From Phytophthora sp. 'mugwort' (Eukaryota > Oomycota > Peronosporomycetes > Peronosporales > Peronosporaceae), in contig JAUCEF010000009.1 in NCBI GenBank assembly GCA_033558025.1, positions 248,001 through 312,000 of the forward strand: a stretch of 64,000 nucleotides of DNA, written 5' to 3'. Position numbers and translations under genes: made by a program. Positions within the stretch are counted from its first letter, which is position 1, and each line of letters opens with the position of its first letter. Below are positions 11,172 through 20,794 of the stretch, one piece after another. Under the pieces are notes generated by a model. The model ran no database searches. It was given only the letters and a program-made list of their open reading frames with translations, and was not told the DNA's origin.

Positions 11172-11375
11172 TAGAACAGCATACATTTTATACACTATTC
11201 TTACCATTAAAAAGGTAGTATATTTTGTAAACGCTGTATTTTACTCATACCGGTACATATATTCTTAGGAACGAACCGGTATACAATGTATACTTTACTA
11301 CCTATTTCCTTTATTTTCAGCCAATCCTATCTCCCTGTAGCTGCTCAAGGTCATTCCATTCACTTCAAGCGCTCC

Positions 11376-14300
11376 ATGATGCAGGTGGAAGAAGACCCGA
11401 GCAGTCAGTTCGTCGACTTCACGAACGCCACAGTCTCGGAGCAGTTCATCTCAGACGTGGAGCAGGCGCTGATCGGCTGGCAGCTGGCCAACAAGGGCCA
11501 TGCGTCGCTTGAAGCCTTAGCATCTCCGTCAGGGCCGAAGACTCGTATCGCTCCTTCCGATAAGAATATTACTATTCCTTCTTCCACTCTCAACGCTGCC
11601 GTGTGGACCAGAGAGTTACAGTTCCGTCCGCCTGGGCACAAGACTCCCAAACGTTACGCATTGTCGCTCTTCGTTGCCAGACACCACGAGCCACAGCGCC
11701 AGAGCGAGGAGCCGAGGACCAATCGGAAGCTCAAGAAATGGCAGGAAGGGCTGGAACACTTCACCCCTACGATGTTATCGGTGGCTGATGCCTGTCGGGA
11801 CTTCCACTGGGGCGCGGAGGCAAAACAGAGGGAGATTGGCATCGAAGAGAACGCGGGAGAAAGAGCCAGTGCCTCGTACTACACGTCGGTGTTTGAAGAC
11901 GACGGAGAGCCCGTTTTCAGTAGACGAACAGCGTTCAAAAACGTGCAAAAGTGGTTCGGAGTGGACGAATTTCTACTGCTGAGCAGGTCGTCGCCCTATG
12001 AGCCAAAGCAGCAGGAGCAGCCAACACCTGAAACGAAACAGAACGTGGATATCCAGAAGAGTGCAGAAGAAAAGTTCGAGTGTGAGGATGACGTGAAGAA
12101 GCAAGAGACAAATGCAGAAAAGGAAGTCAAAGGGGATAAGAGGAGTGAAGAGAAGGACGAAGACGCTATGGCTGATATTCATGTGGATCAGAACGAGGCG
12201 GGGATGCTGCTGTCGGCGCTCACGATGGCGTTGAACAACTGCAATTGCACGATTCCGGCGTTCGTGCCCGTGTTTGAACCTTCTCGCGGGACGTGGATTG
12301 GATCGGCCGTGCCGGGTGCTACAGGAAATGTCTCTATATCGTTTGATACGGACTCAGTTCCAGAGCTGAATCCCAATCAGAGTTGTATCAGCGGTTTGCT
12401 AGACTTTTTCAAGGCCAAACTGCAATTGTCGCCGCACATTGAAGAAAAATGTCGTGTCGAGGCAGACGAGTCGGGAGATTTGGCAATTGGCATGATGGTA
12501 TCGGCCTCATTCGGGTATTCATGGAATCGGAAGGAGGATCCCCGGGAGCTGGTGAAGCCGGAGAATCCTCTAGCTTGGAGGACTTTGGAGTCGCAGCTTC
12601 CGACTGAGGATCAACAACAGATCCATCAAATTACCAAAAAACTTTTTGGTGAGAGCCATTCTACTCCATTACTTGGAGCGGCTACGACTCCTTTGGATGG
12701 AATGGATCTTACGGTCAGTTGGCCACAGCTGCGTGAAGGCACATACGTCGACAATGTGGTGCACTCAACGCTGGACCCGAATTCGGCTCCTCAGTGGATG
12801 CTGACGGTCCGCTTCCAAGAATTACTGTCAGAAAACCATCGAAAACCGCAGTTACCACTAAGCAAGCAGATGGCGAACCTTGTACAAGTTTATTCCAACT
12901 CGAGGGAATTGAACAAGGACATTTTGGTGTCCGAGTTGGCGCCACCTATGCCAGTCGCTCCATCTCCGTCCAAACCGTCAGTTACTCCAAATACACTTAC
13001 TGCTGATGGGTCTAGCGAGAATGCCGCAACTCAGCCAACGTCGAGCATTCCTGAGTCGATTCCTGCAGCTCGTGGCGCTGCTGTCGTCCTCGGTAATGCC
13101 ATTTCAAGCTTAGTGTCGGCTGCTACCTGGAAAGGTTCGGACGTTGAGGAGATTCGCCGGATCGTCTCGGAGTTATTTGATGAAGACGAAATTGGTGACG
13201 GCGATGAAAGTGGAGAAAGGAATTGCGGTCTTAAAGGAAATGTAGGTGGTTCTCTGGCGACTATGCCAAGTTCCATTGAGCACGGAGCACCCTTGGGAGA
13301 ATTGGTGACTATCTTGGCTACCAGGATGGCACAACTACGTAAGTCATCATCCGTTGGACTCTTTTATGTGATATCCCTGGTCTGTCATATTAATTCGTGC
13401 TTGTGGTAATATTCAGACGGGATTAACTCCATGTCGTTGCTGTGGGTTGAGTTTGTGAAAGCGCTTCGAGAGCGATGGTTCCAGCAACAGCTGCTTCCGT
13501 TCATGGTATGAAAGGATTTAATTTGCAGAGGGGTGTAAGATTTGTATTGTAGTACTAATGATAGTATCACTGGATGAATTGTGCTAACAGAGCACAAGCA
13601 CCAACGAGAATGGGGGTGATCACAACACTAGCTCGCACTCTTTGGACGCGTTATTCTTACTGGATTCGGACGCGATGCAGCTGCCTCCACCAGATTTCCG
13701 TCATTGTCTTTTGCATCAAAAACTGCAACTACTTAACTGTTGCATTCTCAGGTAAGGCGATTGGCGTCTCTTTCGAGGTCTCATATCTCTAAATTATGGT
13801 TTTTTGCTAAAAAAATTTGTGAATTGTGTATGGTTCATCTTTCAGAGAAGCACAAGAATCGAAACCGACTACTAATACTGGAGATGGATTAACGACGAGT
13901 CATACAAGACAAAGTAGTTCTGATGTGGGAGATTCTACTGCTCGCAGCTCGTCAACAAAGGACGAAGAACACGAAATAGACGGCAGTCCGAGCGACGACG
14001 AGTTTTTCGACTCAATTGAACAAGACAGCGTTCCTTTGCCGTCACCGCCTCGGGCGAAACGACTACCTGAGGGTGTTCTTCGTGTAGCTACAGGAGCTGT
14101 TTGTCTCCAGACAAACGAAGCGCTATTTGAACCAGTGACTCAGACTGCTGTACCAATGACAGAAGACGTGGCGAAGCAACAGCAAGACCTTCTAACTCGC
14201 TTAGGCGTAAGTGTAGAATCCGACAGGCTACGACAACAAATCCAGAGTACGACGCTGATCTCGGACATGCAGGCCTTTAAGGCCGCCAACCCGCGTTGCT

Positions 14301-15361
14301 GTCTGACTGATTTCATCCGCTGGTACTCGCCGAAAGACTGGATTCCGTTCAAGTCTCCAGTCGACCCAATGCGAACTAACTTGCCACAGAAAGGTCAGGG
14401 CGTGTGGTGGTTTGACAAGTACGGAATGCTATCGGAGCGCATGCGGTTCGGAGCTGGGCGCGAACATATTTGGCAACAAATGTGGGAAACTAGTGCGCCG
14501 GTGCCAGCATGTCGCCAGAAGCCCTTGTTTGACCCGGTTCAGGAATCGGAAAAGGTGTACCACTACATGGAAACCCTCTCCCCACACGAACTTTTTCATC
14601 AGATGTTGGCAGGTGTCATTTCGAGCAGTGTATACGCGTTGGAGACGGCGCTACCCGTGTCTGTATCGTCCATTACGTTGCCTGTGGTTCACCGCGCCTT
14701 GCAGAATCTTCGATCGCGCGCAAACCGCGCCATCGCTTTGTTGGATGAAGCCCTAGCTGAGTCTCAAGTGGCGTTTCCCGCTGCAGGCCGAAGCAAGCAG
14801 CAACATGGTGATGGTCAGGAGCAGTCGATCGCAGCCGCACATCAGAATCAACAGCTCCAAGTCGCATTTGAGATGGCGTTGGACGCTTGCTGGACGCTTG
14901 TGCGATCACTGGAAGCAGTGGAAGTGGTAGTGACGAAGGCGCTAGCTCTACTTCACTACTTCCCGGTGACAAAAGGTGATCAAGCGTCTCTAAAGCTCGT
15001 GAACTTACTGCTTTTGCCGACGCTTTCTCATCGCCAGCAAGTGGAAATATCGGAACTTCTCAAACAAGGAAATTTGCGACAGCAGGTAACGGCGATTATG
15101 CTCACTAACCCAACGCTGGCAGAGGCAGGACCAATGACAGTACCTGTCCAGCGCGAGTATGTGCTCCGATGCATCTGTCCTCGTCCGTTTCTTCGAGAAT
15201 ACTATGGTGATGTGGAGCTGGATAATGAAGATGGCGAGACAAGTCTTACGCAACCAGATGAGGAGCTGGAGGAGAGTCCGCTTGTGGTTTGTCGGATGTA
15301 TGCCGCTTTTAAGAAAAGCACAGTGCGCTTTGCGCTGGTCCTGGCCGAGTCGGAGTTTTAG
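11376..15361 (+). CDS. RAB3GAP1: Rab3 GTPase-activating protein catalytic subunit (Rab3GAP1-like), four exons
   Basis: The exons are 11376-13338, 13417-13505, 13591-13751 and 13846-15361; all three introns (78-94 bases) are GT-AG. The joined length is 3,729 bases, an exact multiple of three (1,242 aa). I chose the ATG at 11376 because residues 10-40 (SQFVDFTNATVSEQFISDVEQ) match the usual N-terminus of the family (FEITDFTTASEWERFIS); an ATG at 11286 would add an unrelated leader containing a splice-acceptor-like tract. Further hallmarks are MSLLWVEF in exon 2, HCLLHQKLQLLNCC in exon 3, and in exon 4 DFIRWYSPKDWIP, LSERMR, WETSAPVPACRQKPLFD and EKVYHYME. An acidic Glu/Lys-rich insert lies near residues 210-270. 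With its non-catalytic partner, Rab3GAP stimulates GTP hydrolysis on Rab3 and exchanges nucleotide on Rab18, acting in vesicle traffic, lipid droplets and autophagy. The frame is intact and probably functional. Confidence 0.93.
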
Positions 15362-15976
15362 GTGGATATCATTGTTGCTGATGAGCGAAGGTCCAGCAGT
15401 TTATTATTTTCCAAGGAGCAGTTCTCTGGAACGTAACGTGGGCATCGTTCACATTAATGGCACATATTCCCAAGCATTGCGCTGGCCAGCCAAACAAAAA
15501 CAGAATCTAATGGAATCAAATTATTTGAGAACTATAGTACAGTACCTGAACTAATTCGGCGTTCCTGGAACACAAATTAGGTATTAAAAAAAAATCCAAA
15601 TACTGTAGATTCCAGTGGAACAGCGGAGCAACTGATAAGCCATTCATCCGTAATTTATCGCAGATGTTTGCGGATTTTCCTTGTTCCAAATCCTGCGACA
15701 ACGGGAAACCCTGATAAATTATGGATAAATTACAACCGCTTGATCCGATTTGATACGTAATTGTTTTGTCAGTGCAGAAACTAAAATGCTCTTGTGCAAG
15801 GTGCTGGACCTGTTGACGAATTGCTACAATGACGCGAATCGTAACGCTATCCAGCTAAGAATGACCTCTCGCGGGTTTCTTTTTTATCATTCCGCTGCTA
15901 AATTTACGTTTACCAAGTATAGCGGTGAAAATAAACACAGCGGGACATGCCATAAATTCCATTGCGGCACTCGACA
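15362..15976. other. Intergenic region between Rab3GAP and LRR gene A
   Basis: From about 15,785 onward the sequence matches, at reduced identity, the region upstream of the inverted copy A' (reverse complement of about 53,580-53,770), so this part is the promoter side of the duplicated block. The 15,540-15,746 part has short inverted repeats (ATCCGTAATTTATC near 15,647 and GATAAATTATGGAT near 15,713) resembling a miniature inverted-repeat element. It also holds a 32-base word shared with 60,091-60,122. No gene is seen. Confidence 0.5.
15715..15746 (-). repeat. Dispersed 32-base repeat, copy 1
   Basis: Its reverse complement matches 60,091-60,122 at 30 of 32 positions (core GGATCAAGCGGTTGTAA). 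It is probably the end of a small transposable element, since short inverted repeats flank it here. The element itself is not identified. Confidence 0.5.
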
Positions 15977-18106
15977 ATGCTCCGCTCTGCTGAGGTACTA
16001 AGGCATTGTAGACCCACAACCGAAGCACTCCCAAGTCCGGATCGCTCATTCTCGCCGTTCACCCTCCATCTTTGCTGGTTTGGCTTTGTCGCTCTCCATG
16101 GATTTAGCTTGGTTTATTTCTCAACGTTTGCTTGGTGCTACTGGAACCTCCCCGGGACCTTCTTAAACGTCTGGCTGTGCGTCTACGAGATAGGCATCGG
16201 GCCCAAATACTATCGTATCGTCGCCATTGTTCATGGTTGTCTGGCTGCAATTCACTTTGTTTTCTTAGTGTGGATACTTGGCTGGTCTTTCAAGAAGCGA
16301 AAACTTGTATTCGGTGTCTACAATGTGTTTACTCGGCCAGGCACCTGTTCCTACAGCATTCGTTCTCGGAAGCTGCGTGAGGAAAAGACTGGGATTAACC
16401 GTATCTACCATGTCGCTCTCTCAAAACTGGGAGTTTTAGGTGTTGACGGACCATATTTCGATTTGGTGCTACTGTTTCGAGAAGTTGTGGAGACCGCGTT
16501 ACAAACTCAGCAGGCATATCGCATGAGCGTGCTATCGCCGCGTGTAGAGCTGAATCGGGGATATGTTGGGATGCTGGTAATTAATTGCTGGAGCACAGCT
16601 CTTGTGCATTCTGTGTTCCAAGTGGATACAACAAAACGGAGACTCTTAGCCGTTGTTGCTGATTGTGCGCTTGACTTAGTGACTTCAGTAGGCATCACGA
16701 CAGTCCTACTGGCCACGTACTATCCAGATTTTGATTTGGAACTCAGTGGGTTTCCACCGTACAAATGGTACGAAGACGTCTGGGTCGTTCACGTCTTGAG
16801 CGAGTTTCAGATCCTCCTTGTAAGCTCTTGGTGGGATCTGACTTTGCGCGTGTTTTTTGCTCTGAGTATGATCAGCAACATGAATAACATGAAGAAGCTA
16901 CTGAGCATGAGCATGCCAAAAAGTCGAAAATTCAATATGGATCATCAAGCCACGGTTGTATTGCCGTTAAATCCTAGTCTATTCGAGACCACTAATTCTC
17001 GCACGCAAAACAGATTAAATATCCTAGTGGTTTCTGGATCTCGAACTACGCAGATACTTTTTCTTTTATGGGGCACTGCCATTCTTGTTGCCCATCTATT
17101 CGCTGAATCCATCTCGGATCTCCCGCAGTGTGAGATGCAAGTCAAACCATGGATCACGTCTGAGCCATCATGCTCGCTTCTGGTGCTTGATTGCTATGAA
17201 TCAAAAATTAGTGGTAGAGCGAGTGAGCTCATCAATCAATGGAGCAACTTTGATCGAACAACAACTAGTCGTATCGTGATACGCCACTGCCCCAAGCTCG
17301 AAGTGCCGGATATATTGACAGATTTCTCGAGAATGAAAGGACTAAAGATTTACAATTCCACCATCACAAGCTGGAATGAAAGTGCGGCCCTATCACAATT
17401 GCATCATCCAATCCTCATGGTTCTCTATCTGGTACGAGTAAATTTGCCGAATGGTGAACTCCCTACTGGTCTCCTAAGTGACGATTTCCCACGGGCGCTG
17501 ACAAATATCGAAATATGTTCAACGAATTTGCGCTGCTTGCCCGAGGATCTCGATTTGAAATGGCCACAGTACTCCAGTATCTACTTTGAAGACTGCGAGT
17601 TCACGGAGGTTCCAGCATCGTTGGCTAGACTTGCTCCATTTGATCTCTCTCTTGCAATGAATCCAATCTCGATTCTTTCGCCATCGCTATTTGAAGGAAA
17701 TGTCGGTTATCTTCACGTTGGTAGCACACTGATTTCCGAGCTTCCGGCACTTGTTACAGATATGTCGAGCTCATTTGTGCTTCGCGTGGATAACACAAAC
17801 GTGTCGTTTTTCTGGGATTGGATCGACCCCATAGCCACAAATATGATTTCCGTGTTGTATCCAATTCTGGCTACAAATTCCCCGTATTGTTCAGACCTAG
17901 GGCGGATCTATGACGGAGAGCAAACAAAGTTCTCTACGTTATGGCGGGACGGGCAGTCACGCGTTCTCTCGGACGCATCAGAAAATAACTGGCCAGTCCT
18001 TCAAGCCACTGTATCATGTGACCCGTGGCCAAGTACCTGGTACCCTCTTGATTTTGAAGACAAACTCAACGGAATCAAGGATGTGGAGAATTGTCAAGTC
18101 TGCTGA
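15977..18106 (+). CDS. LRR-containing polytopic membrane protein, gene A
   Basis: The product is 709 aa from the first in-frame ATG (15977); the frame extends 15 bases further upstream only through a TTG. The N-terminal half is polytopic. Hydrophobic segments lie near residues 28-57, 80-104, 195-217, 223-247, 273-300 and 353-376, separated by basic loops (FKKRKLVF; RSRKLREEK). The C-terminal half (about 385-700) is an LRR-like domain with paired cysteines (CSLLVLDCY, YCSDL, SCDPW), short leucine-rich units such as LRCLPEDLDLKWP and ISELPALV, and several N-x-S/T sites. The layout suggests a receptor-like plasma membrane protein, but no kinase or other signalling domain is visible and topology of the LRR part is not settled. 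It is intact, lies 600 bases downstream of Rab3GAP on the same strand, and has a nearly identical but broken inverted copy (A') at 45,013-53,580. Confidence 0.8.
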   Translation: MLRSAEVLRHCRPTTEALPSPDRSFSPFTLHLCWFGFVALHGFSLVYFSTFAWCYWNLPGTFLNVWLCVYEIGIGPKYYRIVAIVHGCLAAIHFVFLVWILGWSFKKRKLVFGVYNVFTRPGTCSYSIRSRKLREEKTGINRIYHVALSKLGVLGVDGPYFDLVLLFREVVETALQTQQAYRMSVLSPRVELNRGYVGMLVINCWSTALVHSVFQVDTTKRRLLAVVADCALDLVTSVGITTVLLATYYPDFDLELSGFPPYKWYEDVWVVHVLSEFQILLVSSWWDLTLRVFFALSMISNMNNMKKLLSMSMPKSRKFNMDHQATVVLPLNPSLFETTNSRTQNRLNILVVSGSRTTQILFLLWGTAILVAHLFAESISDLPQCEMQVKPWITSEPSCSLLVLDCYESKISGRASELINQWSNFDRTTTSRIVIRHCPKLEVPDILTDFSRMKGLKIYNSTITSWNESAALSQLHHPILMVLYLVRVNLPNGELPTGLLSDDFPRALTNIEICSTNLRCLPEDLDLKWPQYSSIYFEDCEFTEVPASLARLAPFDLSLAMNPISILSPSLFEGNVGYLHVGSTLISELPALVTDMSSSFVLRVDNTNVSFFWDWIDPIATNMISVLYPILATNSPYCSDLGRIYDGEQTKFSTLWRDGQSRVLSDASENNWPVLQATVSCDPWPSTWYPLDFEDKLNGIKDVENCQVC

Positions 18107-18890
18107 GAAACTTGGCAGAGGAAACACGCTGGTGGCAAATCTTATTTTATTTTATCAACAATCTGTAGGCATACTTGAAATACCACCTTCAACTCGGCGG
18201 ATTCATATTTATAATAATAATAAAAAATTGCGGTGAAAGCTGTGTGCGTCTCTCTTTCTCTGGTAATGCGTTTTGGTGACTCGCCATTCTTCACATACAC
18301 GAATATCCCAGACCACTTGTGCGTTCAGCGGGTAGCGCAGTCATCGGAACATCGCAAAATCGCATAGAAGATCTGTTGACAACTCTTTTATTTGTGGTGG
18401 AATAGTACCACGTAGAAATAACAACTCCGAATGATCTTATGATCGCTTACGTAAGTTTGATACTCTCTTCATTTAGTGGTACTGCTGTTGTACGTATTTA
18501 GCATGACGCATAGCTAGATTTTAAATGTACTGCCACAGGTCAACTGCTGGTGTTGGTTCCCCCTCCGTTCTTGCTAAGGGGAAAATTTGAACTGCATAGA
18601 ATTGGAATTGCTTCTACTCATGACGAATTAAGGTCAAGTGGCACACAATTTGACTGCATTACAAACACGACTAATAAAGCCGGCAACAAAAAAAAAAAAA
18701 CTCGGCAGTTGCCGATCCATCCCATAGCAAATCGATTTCAAATTAGCCAATAGAATGCTGGAGAACGTAATTCAAACAAACCAATCATCGATATATATCA
18801 TTTTTTTAATCAAATCAGCCCTTTTGTTGCCGCCTGGAAGTCATTTTATCCAATCCAATCCTGTTTTGTCAGTGCCGAATTTGAACTATA
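18107..18890. other. 3' flank of gene A, no gene
   Basis: Up to about 18,340 this matches the reverse complement of 44,786-45,012 (the 3' flank of A') with scattered substitutions. It includes an AATAATAATAATAAAA stretch that may serve in 3'-end formation. The remainder, including a run of 13 A at 18,688-18,700, shows no gene. Confidence 0.5.
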
Positions 18891-19193
18891 CAGCGGGTCC
18901 AGTAATTCAGAACCCCTCCCAGTTTTTGTTCCACCAACTTCAACAGCCCAACAACTTGCAAGACGACCACTTTCGCAAGTCTACGCGCCTCAAAACACCT
19001 CTCTCTGTATTATCAATTTTCTACTGAAAGCTCGGTTTGCGTGCGTTCATTGGTAGACAAACATTCCGCCAATCAACGCGAAGCCACGTTGATCGCCAAT
19101 TATTTGTAGATTGGGTGTGGCGATCAGTGTCGCTATCAAACTCATTTTTCATTTTGAAGCAAAGCCGCGTGGATCTAGATGACAGTACTCTTA

Positions 19194-20203
19194 TGGTATG
19201 CGCTGTGGTATGGTCTCTAAGTGGAACGAAGACCTCGGCAGCCGTAAGATAAGCAGCCACATAGATATTCCCCGAGACAGCGTCCGTTCTATCATCACCA
19301 ACTTCAAGAAGCATGGGCACGCAGCCGTGCCTCGGCGTAAGGGACGCCCTCGGCTGACCGACACCCGACTTGACCGACGCATCGTCCGTGAAGTCGAGCA
19401 GGACCGTTTCGTGAGTACGGCCGCCGTTACTGCTCAAGTCTACAAGGACATTAATAAGCCGGTCTCCAGCCAGGTTATCCGGGACCGCATTAACGAAACG
19501 GGTCTGAATGGAAGATCGGCGCGCAAAAAGCCGTTCCATAGCCGAAGGAACCACCGGCTTCGGTTAGCTTACGCTAAAAGGTTCGACACATGCAGCCAAG
19601 CTGGTGAAGACGGGTGCTTTTTAGCGACGAGGCTTCAGTCGAGCTCCATGGCACGTCAGGTCGGGTGTCGGTATGGCGACGCCCACATGAGGAATTTGAC
19701 GCTCCCTGCATTGTACCGACGTACAAGTCGAGCAGAAAGTCTCTCATGGTGTGGAGTTCTATCACAGCAGAAGGAGGCGTTGGACATTGCACTTCTGTGA
19801 AGAGTCGGTGACGGGGAACTATTATAGACGGCTGCTGCGCAGGGAAGTCCCAATTACGAAAGCTATTTTAGGTCCGTCTGGAGAAACATTGTTTGTGCAC
19901 AACAATGCACCTGCTCACTCTTCTAAGATAATTGCTGGTTGCTTACGGGACATGCAGCTGATCGCCTTGGGGCATCCAGAAAGTCCCGATCTAAACCCGC
20001 TCGAAAACTTGTGGTTCATCATGAAGAAGGAGTTGCATAAGAACCCAGCAACGACCATCGCGGATCTCAAGACTAAGCTGATTGACATATGGACTGGTAT
20101 AGATGACAAGGTAGTGAAACGTTGTGTTCTTTGGATGCCTAAAATACTAAAAGCGGTACTAGACAAAGGGGGGGGGGGGGGGGGGCATACCAAGTACTTT
20201 TGA
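19194..20203 (+). pseudogene. Tc1 transposase, frameshifted and active-site mutant
   Basis: The pieces are in three frames. Residues encoded at 19,198-19,590 form the paired-like helix-turn-helix region (SHIDIPRDSVRSIITNF; RRKGRPRLTD). From 19,614 comes the start of the DDE domain (LFSDEASVELHG, first Asp intact), with VWRRPHEEFD and a SLMVWSSI segment. From about 19,790 comes the rest: FVHNNAPAHSS replaces the usual QQDNAPCHTS, so the second catalytic Asp is Asn, followed by SPDLNPLENLW with the third acidic residue (Glu) intact. The spacing to this Glu fits the DD34E class. Two frameshifts and the Asp-to-Asn change mean the enzyme is dead. An 18-base poly-G tract (20,168-20,185) lies in its last codons. 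Confidence 0.88.
20168..20185 (+). repeat. Poly-G tract
   Basis: A run of 18 G near the end of the Tc1 transposase frame. Such homopolymers expand by slippage and are also prone to assembly error, so the exact length may not be reliable. Confidence 0.9.
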
Positions 20204-20297
20204 TGCGCAAGCTAACTCCAAACTATAGTGCTTGCATTTGGGAGTTGAAGTATTTCGAACAAAAGCTGGGGGGAGCTGAATTACCGGACCCGCTGTA

Positions 20298-20794
20298 CTA
20301 TGTGGGATGGGGTTCCGGCTTATGAATTTAGTCGTTGTCTGTACCTCTATAAGCCTCCATATATTACCATCACTAATAATTCATTGAGATAACTTATCCC
20401 AAAGCATTCAACATGTTGCAGGAGATTGCAGGTCGCTCTAGTACATGTACATGATGGGGGCACGCGGAATGTTAGCTCTCGTCGAGGTTTTAATACTACA
20501 GGTAGAAGCATGTTATGCGCTTGATAGTACAGTAACATATAAGTGCTGTGGGTGAGAATCAGATTGTGTAGTACAAAACTAGTATGAATGTTGACTGAGA
20601 TTACTTTCACGCACTCACTACCGTGGAATTAATCCGTTGAGGTTGTCCACCCCCTCATTACTCGGGTATTTCGGGTATTCCCAGTATAACAATATATGCA
20701 CTGCTAAACATGAAGTAAGGGTTGCCAACTTTCGAGCGTTTTTCCTTACTTTGATATATTTCGTAGGCTTACTTACAGCACCCGGACGTCAAAG
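20298..20794. other. Upstream region of LRR gene B
   Basis: The last 100 or so bases align with the region upstream of B' (reverse complement of about 26,696-26,790) but only at moderate identity, with shared words such as ATATATGCACTGCTAAA and TTACAGCAC. These homologous but diverged promoters contrast with the identical coding cores. Nothing gene-like is seen in the rest. Confidence 0.5.

Larger units (their letters stand above)
18891..20295 (+). mobile_element. Tc1-like DNA transposon, inactive
   Basis: The ends are inverted repeats beginning CAGCGGGTCC(A/G)GTAATTCAG (18,891-18,910 and 20,276-20,295; 19 of 20 match). They are flanked by TA dinucleotides at 18,889-18,890 and 20,296-20,297, the target duplication of Tc1/mariner elements. 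The total length is 1,405 bases with one transposase gene inside. It is present only in arm 1 of the inverted duplication, so it probably inserted after duplication, unless the equivalent site in arm 2 has been lost. Confidence 0.9.

Noticed and set aside
13826..13845. A separate gene starting at the ATG at 13,826, upstream of Rab3GAP exon 4
   Set aside because: This ATG lies within the last intron of Rab3GAP, and splicing at 13,845/13,846 continues the frame of the preceding exon.
16945..17157. Antisense open frames in the LRR genes that are conserved between copies (for example 16,945-17,157 and 52,438-52,650)
   Set aside because: They are the same only because the sense strands are nearly identical. 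No start context or motif suggests that they are translated.
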